11,148 nt of DNA from an uncultured Collinsella sp. GTDB lineage: Bacteria; Actinomycetota; Coriobacteriia; Coriobacteriales; Coriobacteriaceae. The position numbers and the translations under genes were made by a program. Under the pieces are notes generated by a model that ran no database searches, was not told where the DNA came from, and was given only the letters and a program-made list of their open reading frames with translations. This document shows, one piece after another, positions 1-6,711 of this stretch (positions are counted from its first letter, which is position 1; every line of letters begins with the position of its first letter). Location of the stretch: the NCBI GenBank assembly GCA_900551205.1, contig URUW01000045.1:1-11148 (forward strand), read 5' to 3'.

Positions 1-42
1 GGTTTGAACGGCAAGGTCGGGTGCTTGGAAAACCCGCAGGGA

Positions 43-1509
43 TTAGAGAGACTTGATACGAGTGCCGGCGGCAGTGTCCTCGATCGTCAGGCCTAGGTCC
101 TTGAGCTGGTCGCGGATGGCGTCGGCCAGATCCCAGTTCTTGGCGGCGCGGGCCTCGGCGCGGGCCTCGAGAATCTTGGCAGCAGCCTCGTCCACGTCGT
201 CGCCCGTGTAGGCGACCAAGCCGGCGGCAACGCCTAGCAGACCCAGCGGCAACTCGACCTTGGGCTCGGGGAGCTCAACGCCAAATGTATCGAGCAGCTC
301 GACCAGCGTATCGGCGGCGGCCAGGGCAGCGGTCTTGTCGGCAGCGTCGCCCGCCTGCTCCAGGTACTGGTTGCACTCGGTCACAAAGCCAAAGACGGCA
401 CCCATGGCACCGGCGGTGTTAAAGTCGTCGTCCATGCACTCCTTAAAGGTGGCGCGGGTCTCGGCGGCCTTGGCGGCAAACGCCTCGGATGCTGCCTCAT
501 CGGCATCGGCCGTCGCATGGTTCGCGGCCCAGCGCAGGTTCTCGACCGTTCCGGCGATACGCGTGAGTGAGTTCTCGGCACCCTCCAGGCGCTCCCAAGA
601 AAAGTCGAGCGGCGAGCGATAACTCGTCTGCAGCATCAGCAGGCGCAGGGCGGCAGCGGAGTGCTGCTCGAGGACCTCGGCCAGCGTAAAGAAGTTGCCG
701 AGCGACTTGGACATCTTCTCGCCGTCTACCAGCAGCATGCCCGTGTGCATCCAGGTGTTGGAGAAGCCCTGGTGCCAGGCGCAGGTGGCCTGGGCGCACT
801 CGTTCTCGTGGTGCGGGAAGGCAAGGTCGGAGCCACCGCCGTGGATGTCGATCGGGGTGCCCAGGTAGCGATGCACCATGGCGGCGCACTCGGTGTGCCA
901 ACCGGGACGGCCCTCGCCCCAGGGGCTCGGCCAACTAGGCTCGCCGGGCTTGGCGGCCTTCCACAAGGCAAAGTCGAGCGGGTCGTTCTTGTCCTCGTTC
1001 TCCTCGATGCGCGCACCAACCATAAGGTCATCGATGTTGCGGCCCGAGACCTGGCCATAGTTGGGATCGCTGCGCACGGCAAAGTACACATCACCGTTAT
1101 CGGCGGCGTAAGCGTGGCCCTGCTCGATAAGCGTCTTGATCATGGCGATCATGGGGCCGATCTCCTTGGTGGCGCGGGGGCGCACATCGGGATCGAGCAC
1201 GTTGGCGGCGCGCATGACGCCAATGAACTTGTCGGAGAACTCCGTCGCGACCTCGGCGGCAGTGCGGCCCTGCTCGTTGGCGCGCTTGATGATCTTATCG
1301 TCGACATCGGTGAGGTTCTGGGCGAACGTGACCTCGTAGCCGCTCGCGATGAGCCAGCGACGAATCACGTCAAAGCTGATGAACGTGCGGGCATTGCCGA
1401 TGTGGATGTTGTCGTAGACCGTGGGGCCACACACGTACATGCGGACCTTGCCGGACTCGATGGGCTGGAACTCTTCCTTTTTATGGGTAGCGCTGTTGTA
1501 GATACGCAT
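43..1509 (-). CDS. cysS: Cysteinyl-tRNA synthetase
   Basis: A class I aminoacyl-tRNA synthetase that charges tRNA-Cys with cysteine in the cytoplasm, using ATP. The 488-residue product has the family's landmarks: the HIGN signature at residues 36-39, the KMSKS loop at 265-269, and the zinc-site residues Cys27, Cys208, His233/His234 and Glu237 that select cysteine. The stretch around 157-210 (RNIDDLMVGAR through GWHTECAAM) is typical CysRS, followed by a helical DALR-type region near 330-400 and the small C-terminal tRNA-binding domain ending in TRIKSL. Length is normal or slightly long (E. coli 461). The ATG start has AGGAG six bases upstream; this site overlaps the end of ispF, which stops three bases before. 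It is the last gene of the disA-ispD-ispF-cysS run seen here. The 42 bases beyond its stop show no gene I can recognise. Confidence 0.98.
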   Translation of the reverse strand: MRIYNSATHKKEEFQPIESGKVRMYVCGPTVYDNIHIGNARTFISFDVIRRWLIASGYEVTFAQNLTDVDDKIIKRANEQGRTAAEVATEFSDKFIGVMRAANVLDPDVRPRATKEIGPMIAMIKTLIEQGHAYAADNGDVYFAVRSDPNYGQVSGRNIDDLMVGARIEENEDKNDPLDFALWKAAKPGEPSWPSPWGEGRPGWHTECAAMVHRYLGTPIDIHGGGSDLAFPHHENECAQATCAWHQGFSNTWMHTGMLLVDGEKMSKSLGNFFTLAEVLEQHSAAALRLLMLQTSYRSPLDFSWERLEGAENSLTRIAGTVENLRWAANHATADADEAASEAFAAKAAETRATFKECMDDDFNTAGAMGAVFGFVTECNQYLEQAGDAADKTAALAAADTLVELLDTFGVELPEPKVELPLGLLGVAAGLVAYTGDDVDEAAAKILEARAEARAAKNWDLADAIRDQLKDLGLTIEDTAAGTRIKSL

Positions 1510-1512
1510 TCG

Positions 1513-2007
1513 TTACTCCTTAACGGTTTTCTGTAGCAGGCAGACGGCCCAGGCACCGATTCCCTCGCCCTGGCCTTCCCAACCGAGCTTTTCGGTCGTA
1601 GTGGCGGCGACGCCCACGTTTTCGACGTCAACGCCCAGGGCATGGGCAAGGTTGGCGCGCATGGCATCGCGGTGCGGAGTGATCTTGGGTTGCTGACAGG
1701 CAATGGTGCAATCGGCATCGACAAACTCAAAGCCCAGCTCGCGCGCATAGTCCATCACGCGAGCGAGCAGCACCATCGAATCGGCACCCTCGTAGGCGGG
1801 ATCGGTGTCGGGGAACAATTTGCCGATGTCTCCCCCGCGGCAGGCGCCCAGAATGGCGTCGGCCAAGGCGTGTGCGAGCACATCGGCATCCGAGTGACCC
1901 AGCAGGCCGCGCTCGTAGGGAATGTCGACCCCGCCGATGATACATCGACGCCCCTCCACCAAACGGTGGACGTCGTAGCCGTGGCCAATGCGCAGGTTAC
2001 TGAACAT
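1513..2007 (-). CDS. ispF: 2-C-methyl-D-erythritol 2,4-cyclodiphosphate synthase
   Basis: Catalyses the ring-closing step of the MEP isoprenoid pathway, releasing CMP to make MEcPP. With the ATG at 2005-2007 the protein is 164 residues, close to the family's roughly 157-160. Zinc ligands are visible as Asp12 and His14 in GYDVHRL and His46 in GHSDADVLAHALAD. The GDIGKLFPDTDP loop and the C-terminal ATTTEKLGWEGQGEG signature are intact. A longer frame opens at 2040 (11 more residues), but those residues lie inside ispD and resemble no family N-terminus; the chosen start has a GGGAGAGGA-like ribosome site. The start overlaps the ispD stop by 11 bases, so the two are probably translationally coupled. 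It follows ispD directly, the usual order for consecutive MEP-pathway enzymes. Confidence 0.97.
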   Translation of the reverse strand: MFSNLRIGHGYDVHRLVEGRRCIIGGVDIPYERGLLGHSDADVLAHALADAILGACRGGDIGKLFPDTDPAYEGADSMVLLARVMDYARELGFEFVDADCTIACQQPKITPHRDAMRANLAHALGVDVENVGVAATTTEKLGWEGQGEGIGAWAVCLLQKTVKE

Positions 2008-2725
2008 GGGGAAGGTCCTCTCCCTCGGCCATACGGCCAAGCAGAATCGCGGTTACGGGACGCAGGTCCTCGGGCACCGTCACCTTAAGGTTATCGCGCG
2101 GGCTCTGGACACAGCGGACGCGCCCGCCCATGCGCTCAACCAGCGATGAATCGTCGGTACCGATAAAGTCCTCGGCGATAGCAGCGGCGTGAGCGCGCTT
2201 CATGGCGTCGACGATAAAGATCTGCGGCGTCTGTGCGGTCCAATAGAGCTCGCGCGGCGGCGTCTCGACGATATTATCGCCGTCGACGATCTTGAGCGTG
2301 TCGATCGCGGGCTGGCCGCACACGACGCCGTCGAGCGAGCGGTCACCCACAAGCACGTCAATCGCATGATCGATGGCCTCGGTCGTGATGAGCGGACGGG
2401 CGCCGTCGTGGATGGCGACATATTCGAAACCCGCCGGTACCGCATGCACGCCGGCACGGGTGGAGTCCTGGCGGGTATCGCCGGCATCGGCAAAACTGAT
2501 GGGCGTGTCATAGTCAAAGGGGTCGATGGCCAGGCGGCGCATCTCGGCACGGTGCTCGGCAGGGCACACCACCACGATGTGGCCGACCTTGTCGCTACGA
2601 TCGAACGCGCGGATGGACCAGCTCATGAGCGGACGACCCGCCACGTTAACGAGCTGCTTGCCGCCGGGATTTCCAAAGCGCTGACCGCTGCCGCCGGCAA
2701 CGACCACGGCGCATACGGGCGCCAT
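1997..2725 (-). CDS. ispD: 2-C-methyl-D-erythritol 4-phosphate cytidylyltransferase
   Basis: Transfers CMP from CTP to MEP, giving CDP-ME in the non-mevalonate isoprenoid pathway. The 242-residue protein shows the nucleotidyltransferase P-loop AGGSGQRFG at 10-18 with Lys23 in GGKQL. DTRQDS (83-88) matches the family's R-x-x-S-V region, and HDGARP (106-111), DTLK (142-145), WTAQTPQ (162-168) and DNLKVT (211-216) are further family signatures. The length is typical. The start ATG shares one base with the disA stop (TAATG), a classic termination-reinitiation junction, and the 3' end overlaps ispF. No separate promoter is evident, so expression probably depends on the transcript from upstream of disA. 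Confidence 0.97.
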   Translation of the reverse strand: MAPVCAVVVAGGSGQRFGNPGGKQLVNVAGRPLMSWSIRAFDRSDKVGHIVVVCPAEHRAEMRRLAIDPFDYDTPISFADAGDTRQDSTRAGVHAVPAGFEYVAIHDGARPLITTEAIDHAIDVLVGDRSLDGVVCGQPAIDTLKIVDGDNIVETPPRELYWTAQTPQIFIVDAMKRAHAAAIAEDFIGTDDSSLVERMGGRVRCVQSPRDNLKVTVPEDLRPVTAILLGRMAEGEDLPHVQ

Positions 2726-3792
2726 TATGCGTTCCCCTGTTTGGTGCCCTTCATGCGGTACAGGGAGTCCGCAAGAATGGCAGGGTTGTTGACGCCAAAG
2801 TCGCCCAGGCGCTCCGGATCCTCGCTGATGTCATCCATGAGCTCCTGCAGCGAGCCGTACTCGTCGACGATCTTCTCGGCCACGCCGTCGCGCACGACGG
2901 ACACGCGCGAAAGCGTGCGCAGGCCCAGCGGCGTCATGACGGAGTCCTCGTCCAGGTCGTCGTAACCCAGAACCGCCGCCACATGCTGTGGGTCGGACAG
3001 GTCCTTAGGCGTCATACGGCTCAGGTTGGCGCGGATCTTTTCGGCATTGGCCTCGGAGGAATCACTCGCATAGTCGCGAATCATCAGGTCGTACTCGGTA
3101 TCCATGCTGGAGCCGGCGAGCTGCTCGAGCTGCATCTGCACGAGCTTGCCCTGGTTGCCCAGCTTGACAATGCAATCCTTAAGCTCAGTCTTTGCCTGCT
3201 GCATGATCTCGAAGCTCGAGAAAATCCCGGTGATATCGGCGAGCGTAACGTAGTCATCGAGCTCGAGGGCCGTCAGACGCAGCAGGGAGCGGTCGAGCGA
3301 CTGACGGGTGGTCTGAAGCGTGGCGACGAGCTGGTTGACCGAGCTCATGATGGTGGTGACGGGCTGGATCTCATAGCTCTTGCCGTGAACGTACACGTTG
3401 ACGACGGCACGACGGGCCGAGACCGAGATCACGATGGCATCGGTGAGCACCGACATGCGAGCGGCAGTGCGGTGACGCATGCCCGTCTCGCTCGTGGCAA
3501 GCGAGGGATCGGGATTGAGGTGGAAGTTGGCGCGCAGGATCTGGGTGAGGTCGCCGTCGATAACGATGGCACCGTCCATCTTGGAGAGCTCGAACAGGCG
3601 GTTCGAGGTGAACGAAATGTTGAGTGGGAAGCCGTCGTTACCGGCAGCGAGCACGTTTTCGGTGTCGCCGACGCAGATAAGGGCACCCAGATGACCGGCG
3701 ATGATCATGTCGAGGGCGGTGCGGATCGGCTGACCAGGTGCCGTCAGGCGGATGGCCTGTTCCATACGCTTTTGCAGCTCGTTCTTATCCAA
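2725..3792 (-). CDS. disA: DNA-integrity-scanning diadenylate cyclase DisA (c-di-AMP synthase)
   Basis: Condenses two ATP into the second messenger c-di-AMP. The N-terminal DAC domain (about 1-140) carries both signature motifs, DGA at 73-75 and RHRT at 106-109 in GMRHRTAAR. A helical spine (about 150-290) follows, then a C-terminal DNA-binding-like domain. Total length, 355, is typical (B. subtilis about 360). The start is TTG at 3790-3792, read as MDKNELQKR, with GGGAG seven bases upstream; no in-frame ATG or GTG is seen in the bases just upstream. The final helix-hairpin-helix is divergent: where relatives have a VEGIG-x-x-RA-like hairpin, this has GVNNPAILADSL from about residue 333. It is the first gene of the operon. 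The 130 bases upstream (3793-3922) show no confident minus-strand promoter. radA, the common upstream partner, is not present. Confidence 0.96.
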   Translation of the reverse strand: MDKNELQKRMEQAIRLTAPGQPIRTALDMIIAGHLGALICVGDTENVLAAGNDGFPLNISFTSNRLFELSKMDGAIVIDGDLTQILRANFHLNPDPSLATSETGMRHRTAARMSVLTDAIVISVSARRAVVNVYVHGKSYEIQPVTTIMSSVNQLVATLQTTRQSLDRSLLRLTALELDDYVTLADITGIFSSFEIMQQAKTELKDCIVKLGNQGKLVQMQLEQLAGSSMDTEYDLMIRDYASDSSEANAEKIRANLSRMTPKDLSDPQHVAAVLGYDDLDEDSVMTPLGLRTLSRVSVVRDGVAEKIVDEYGSLQELMDDISEDPERLGDFGVNNPAILADSLYRMKGTKQGNA

Positions 3793-3922
3793 GGCATCGC
3801 TCCCATCGCATACGCTCCATAAACGCTAAATAGTTTCTCACGGTTTGTCCCCGCGGCGCTCGCGAAATCCGATGCTTACAGAATGAGCGAACACCGCTGA
3901 GAGCCTCAACCCAAATGAGCTG

Positions 3923-3952
3923 TTCATGTGGTAGCATCGGGATTCACATGAA
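3923..3952 (+). promoter_or_regulatory. Candidate mntP promoter within an 8-bp inverted repeat
   Basis: TTCATGTG (3923-3930) and CACATGAA (3945-3952) form a perfect inverted repeat with a 14-base spacer. Overlapping the left arm is TGGTAGCAT (3929-3937), an extended -10-like element. I see no good -35. Initiation would fall near 3943-3945, immediately before the riboswitch. The repeat is placed where a repressor or metal regulator could act, but that is inference. Confidence 0.4.
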
Positions 3953-4049
3953 TGAGGGAGTAGTCGCGTGACCGGGTTCGCCTCTGGTGGCGCGGCAAGT
4001 CAACATACTGGCCGAAACGGTCTGGCTTGCCTTAATGAACGAGACTCGT
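3952..4049 (+). promoter_or_regulatory. yybP-ykoY family Mn2+ riboswitch aptamer
   Basis: The two conserved loops of this family are readable: GGGAGTAG (3956-3963) and the 3' CGAGAC element (4040-4045), with the characteristic GTCAACATACT between them (3999-4009). Closing stem P1 pairs ATGAG (3952-3956) with CTCGT (4045-4049). One arm is CGCG (3965-3968) with CGCG (3991-3994). The other is GGCAAG (3994-3999) with CTTGCC (4026-4031), capped by GGCCG-AAA-CGGTC (4010-4022); one shared base at 3994 must choose a partner. The family senses Mn2+, and mntP is one of its best-known targets. The 3' strand of P1 is also part of the following terminator, so Mn2+ binding should favour read-through into mntP. 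Confidence 0.93.
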
Positions 4050-4086
4050 GGTTGTACGCGCAGCGCGTACGCCACGGGTCTTTTTT
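4043..4086 (+). terminator. Riboswitch-controlled intrinsic terminator
   Basis: GACTCGTGG (4043-4051) pairs with CCACGGGTC (4072-4080) and, inside, GTACGCGC (4054-4061) pairs with GCGCGTAC (4063-4070). The long stem is followed at once by six T's (4081-4086). It shares bases 4045-4049 with aptamer stem P1, so the two structures exclude each other, as expected of a metal-activated transcriptional switch. Confidence 0.92.
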
Positions 4087-4089
4087 GTT

Positions 4090-4135
4090 GCTCCCCTGTC
4101 AGAAGTACACGCGGGTTCGCCCGCAAGGAGGGAGC
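4090..4135 (+). promoter_or_regulatory. Possible Shine-Dalgarno-sequestering stem in the mntP leader
   Basis: GCTCCC (4090-4095), just after the terminator T-run, is perfectly complementary to GGGAGC (4130-4135), which overlaps the strong ribosome site AAGGAGGG (4125-4132) of mntP. The two arms enclose a GCGGG-TTCG-CCCGC hairpin (4111-4124). In a read-through transcript this could partly mask the ribosome site. It may equally be a chance consequence of a purine-rich Shine-Dalgarno sequence. Confidence 0.4.
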
Positions 4136-4141
4136 CAAACC

Positions 4142-4720
4142 ATGGGACTCGTAGAGCTCGTGCTGCTCGCCATTGGCCTTTCGATGGACGCCTTTGCCGT
4201 ATCCATCTGCAAGGGCCTTGGCATGAAGAAGATCAACCTTAAGGTCGCCGTAGTGCTCGGCCTGTTCTTTGGCGGCTTCCAGGCCGGCATGCCCGTGATC
4301 GGATGGGCGCTTGGCAGCCAGTTTATGGGCATCATCGGCCCCATCGACCATTGGATTGCCTTTATCCTTTTGGCCTTCATCGGCGGCAAAATGCTGTGGG
4401 AGGCTTTTACCGAGGACGAGGATGAAGGCGACGGCAAGAATGCCGAAAAGATTGAACTGAGCGAGTACCTGATCCTCGCCATCGCCACTTCAATCGACGC
4501 CCTGGCCGTGGGCATCTCGTTCGCCGCGCTTTCGGTCGACATCGTTCCCGCTGTATCGCTTATCGGCGTCACAACGTTTATCTTCTCCGTCGCCGGCGTA
4601 GCGATCGGCCACACCTTTGGCGCGCGCTACGAAAAACCTGCCACCATCGTGGGCGGCATCGTGCTCATCCTCATCGGACTTAAGATCTTGCTTGAGCATC
4701 TGGGGATTTTGGCGCTGTAA
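4142..4720 (+). CDS. mntP: Manganese efflux pump MntP
   Basis: An inner-membrane exporter that lowers cytoplasmic Mn2+. The 192-residue protein (E. coli 188) is two similar halves of three hydrophobic segments each. Each half carries the repeated acidic signature: LSMDAFAVSICKGL with Asp16, and ATSIDALAVGISFAAL with Asp119, matching the two aspartates essential in the family. A charged cytoplasmic-type loop (EDEDEGDGKNAEK, about 91-103) separates the halves. The frame is open back to 3968, but that part covers the riboswitch and terminator; the ATG at 4142 has AAGGAGGG at 4125-4132 and begins like family members. The upstream Mn2+ riboswitch makes export rise when manganese is plentiful. The gene appears to be its own transcription unit, ended by the hairpin at 4757. 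Confidence 0.96.
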   Translation: MGLVELVLLAIGLSMDAFAVSICKGLGMKKINLKVAVVLGLFFGGFQAGMPVIGWALGSQFMGIIGPIDHWIAFILLAFIGGKMLWEAFTEDEDEGDGKNAEKIELSEYLILAIATSIDALAVGISFAALSVDIVPAVSLIGVTTFIFSVAGVAIGHTFGARYEKPATIVGGIVLILIGLKILLEHLGILAL

Positions 4721-4756
4721 CGCCAAACACAATCGCTCAAAACTCAACGCCAGTAC

Positions 4757-4790
4757 AAGGCCTCATGCAAAGTTTTGCATGAGGCCTTTT
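4757..4790 (+). terminator. Intrinsic terminator after mntP
   Basis: A perfect 15-bp stem joins AAGGCCTCATGCAAA (4757-4771) to TTTGCATGAGGCCTT (4774-4788), with T's at 4787-4790. It separates mntP from hipBA. Its core (ATGCAAA / TTTTGCATG) repeats the half-site of the neighbouring hipBA inverted repeat, so part of it might also be a binding site. Confidence 0.85.
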
Positions 4791-4835
4791 CGTGCAGACT
4801 TTTGCATGTCATACTGATATGCAAAAGTCTGCACG
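4791..4835 (+). promoter_or_regulatory. Candidate hipBA operator/promoter: 17-bp perfect inverted repeat
   Basis: CGTGCAGACTTTTGCAT (4791-4807) and ATGCAAAAGTCTGCACG (4819-4835) are exact reverse complements separated by 11 bases. The spacer and its edge contain TG-T-CATACT (4807-4815), an extended -10-like element with a poor -35, so transcription would begin about 4821. The hipB ribosome site starts three bases after the right arm. HipB-type antitoxins are known to bind palindromic operators overlapping their own promoter, so autorepression is the natural reading. The structure could also act as an RNA hairpin. Confidence 0.75.
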
Positions 4836-4848
4836 TTAGGAGATCGCC

Positions 4849-5280
4849 GTGAATACCCTTCCCATCACCACACCGCGCCAAGCTGGCATCTACGTGCGCC
4901 AGGCACGCGAGGCTCAGGGTCTCACCCGTGCCGCCCTCGCCAAAACGGCCAGTGTTTCAGAGCGCCTGCTCGCATCGCTCGAGCTAGGAGACGCCACCGG
5001 CATTCGACTCGACAAGTTGCTGTCCGTCTTTAACGCACTCGGCATAGGTCTCTTTGCGCAAAGCGATAACGACTCCATCGCATCGCCCTCCGAACATCCG
5101 ACGACGAAAGCGGACCTCCCTATCGCGAACTCGAATGCCCTGCCAAAGCCAAGCGTAGGCAGACGACCCGCTCGACAAGGAACGCCATCTTCCTATGGTG
5201 CCTTGCTGGCCCAAATCGCAGCCGAGCAAGGCCTTTCCGACACTTCAGACCTCTCCTTTGACTGTAAGGTTGTGAAATAA
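4849..5280 (+). CDS. hipB: HipB-like antitoxin, XRE-family helix-turn-helix protein
   Basis: The presumed antitoxin and autorepressor of the adjacent HipA kinase. It starts at GTG (4849) with AGGAG six bases upstream. Residues about 11-70 form an XRE/Cro-type helix-turn-helix (GIYVRQAREAQGLTRAALAK, then SVSERLLASLELG as the likely recognition region, and LDKLLSVFNALGIGLF). The 143-residue product is longer than E. coli HipB (88). After the DNA-binding domain comes a polar, serine/proline-rich linker (about 72-110) and a short helical tail (SSYGALLAQIAAEQGL, 114-129) ending VVK. The tail may contact HipA, but I cannot show this. The stop codon is followed directly by the hipA ATG with no gap. 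The identification rests on the fold plus the neighbouring hipA; the sequence alone says only XRE regulator. Confidence 0.88.
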   Translation: MNTLPITTPRQAGIYVRQAREAQGLTRAALAKTASVSERLLASLELGDATGIRLDKLLSVFNALGIGLFAQSDNDSIASPSEHPTTKADLPIANSNALPKPSVGRRPARQGTPSSYGALLAQIAAEQGLSDTSDLSFDCKVVK

Positions 5281-6585
5281 ATGGCAGAGATGGAGCTTGC
5301 GACCCTCATTTGTGGCGAAATCGCAGGCACTCTCCGGCAAGACGAGCATGGACTCTGCAGCTTTGTATACGCCCCAACCTATCGCGGAGCACCACTATCG
5401 CTTACAATGCCGCTTTCCAATCGCACGTATGGCCATAACATCGTCCGCCCGTTCCTATTTGGCCTTTTGCCCGACAGCCAAGAGCAGCGTCGCGCTATTG
5501 CCGCCGAGCATGACGTTGCATCCAACAACCCCGTCGCCCTCTTGTGCCATATCGGTCTTGACTGCGCAGGGGCCGTTCAGTTTTGTCGAACCGATCAATT
5601 AGGCGCCGCCCGCGGCAGGGTCTCGGCATACCGCCCGCTTACCAATTCTCAAATCGCTCACAAGCTCAAAGCAATTCGCGATGACGAAAGAGAGACATGG
5701 ATGGGCTCCAACGAAAGCTGGTCCCTGGGCGGCAACCAAGGCAAATTTGCACTAGCTTGGCATGATGGCCAATGGTGCGAATGTCTAGGGTCATCCCCCA
5801 CTACCCATATCTTCAAAAATGGTGTCGTTGGGTTCAAACATCAGGCCTTAAACGAATTCGTCTGCATGAAAACGGCTCGGCGTGTTGGCATTCCAACTGC
5901 CAACGTCTCCTATTGCACATTTGAAGACGAAGCCGCGCTCGTCGTTGAACGGTACGACAGAATTGTCAATAGCAGCGGAAATATCGAAAGGCTGCATCAG
6001 GAGGACTTTTGCCAGGCGCTCGGTGTATTGCCAAGCCAGAAATACACCGCCGACGGAGGACCAACCACACGAGACATCCAAGAACGACTGATTAACACAG
6101 TCCCCCACCACATGAATCTTGTGCTTTTTACCTATATGTTGTTCTATAACGCCATTATCGGAGCGCCTGACGCACACGCTAAAAACTACTCGCTCATCCT
6201 AGGTAAAGGCACAAACGCAGCGCTCGCACCCATGTACGATGTCGCATCGGGCTTGGCGTACGAGCGTATGCGCCGCCGGGCGCGCCTTGCCATGAGCGTT
6301 GGCGGCGAAAATCGAGTGGGGCGCATCGGTCCAGGCGCTATCCGCCGATACCACGGTATGGGCGACCCCGCGCTGGAGGCGGCGCTCACCGATGCCGGGC
6401 TATCCGAGAAGTTTTGCTTTGCGACCATGATGGACCTCGCCTACGAGGTGCCCATTTGCATGGAAGAGATCATGGACGAATACGCCGACCTGCCCGGCAT
6501 GGCGGACCTGCGCGAGCACATGCTCGGCCCCGTCCGCGAAAACTGCCAGCGCACCCTCGACCTCATCAAGGCGGATATGGGCTAG
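5281..6585 (+). CDS. hipA: HipA-family serine/threonine kinase toxin
   Basis: A 434-residue protein (E. coli HipA 440) of the family that phosphorylates targets such as glutamyl-tRNA synthetase, slowing growth and promoting persistence; the target here is unknown. The N-terminal HipA domain (about 1-105) includes FGLLPDSQEQRR and GLDCAGAVQF. The kinase core shows WSLGGNQGKFAL (147-158), with Ser148 near the autophosphorylated Ser150 of E. coli. It also has VVERYDR (221-227), HQEDFCQALG (239-248), and the catalytic loop GAPDAHAKNYS with Asp297 and Asn302. The metal-binding Asp320 lies in APMYDVASG. All key residues are present, so it is probably active. It directly abuts hipB. By hand count, G+C is about 50% over 5941-6240 but about 66% over 6241-6540, a marked step within one gene. 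Confidence 0.94.
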   Translation: MAEMELATLICGEIAGTLRQDEHGLCSFVYAPTYRGAPLSLTMPLSNRTYGHNIVRPFLFGLLPDSQEQRRAIAAEHDVASNNPVALLCHIGLDCAGAVQFCRTDQLGAARGRVSAYRPLTNSQIAHKLKAIRDDERETWMGSNESWSLGGNQGKFALAWHDGQWCECLGSSPTTHIFKNGVVGFKHQALNEFVCMKTARRVGIPTANVSYCTFEDEAALVVERYDRIVNSSGNIERLHQEDFCQALGVLPSQKYTADGGPTTRDIQERLINTVPHHMNLVLFTYMLFYNAIIGAPDAHAKNYSLILGKGTNAALAPMYDVASGLAYERMRRRARLAMSVGGENRVGRIGPGAIRRYHGMGDPALEAALTDAGLSEKFCFATMMDLAYEVPICMEEIMDEYADLPGMADLREHMLGPVRENCQRTLDLIKADMG

Positions 6586-6615
6586 GCGCCAATCAATCCA
6601 CATTTCTTAAAAGAA

Positions 6616-6656
6616 GAGGGGGGGCACCCGTCGCAAAAGTTCGGATGCCCCCTCTC
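6616..6656. terminator. Shared hairpin between convergent hipA and pepD
   Basis: A stem of about 15 pairs joins 6616-6630 to 6642-6656, with one G-T wobble, one C-A mismatch and an 11-base loop. On the minus strand it is followed by CTTCTTTTAAG, a good T-rich tail for pepD. On the plus strand the tail is poor in T, so termination of hipA here is less certain. Confidence 0.75.
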
Positions 6657-6711
6657 GTAATGTCATTTGCAATCCGCTAGCACGTGGCTCGAACTGCTGC
6701 TAGCGCGACCC

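Noticed and set aside
18..36. CGGGT-N9-ACCCG stem after cysS as a terminator
   Set aside because: The stem has only five pairs and no T-run on the minus strand; the next gene lies outside the window, so the end of the operon cannot be judged.
661..1536. 291-codon plus-strand frame opposite cysS, and similar ones opposite disA, ispD and pepD
   Set aside because: These are antisense shadows of well-identified enzymes, with no ribosome sites of note and no family resemblance.
2008..2040. 11-codon N-terminal extension of IspF
   Set aside because: It lies inside ispD coding sequence, and the extra residues are unlike any IspF start.
3968..4141. 58-codon N-terminal extension of MntP
   Set aside because: It would run through the riboswitch and terminator. 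The internal ATG at 4142 has a strong ribosome site and gives the normal family length.
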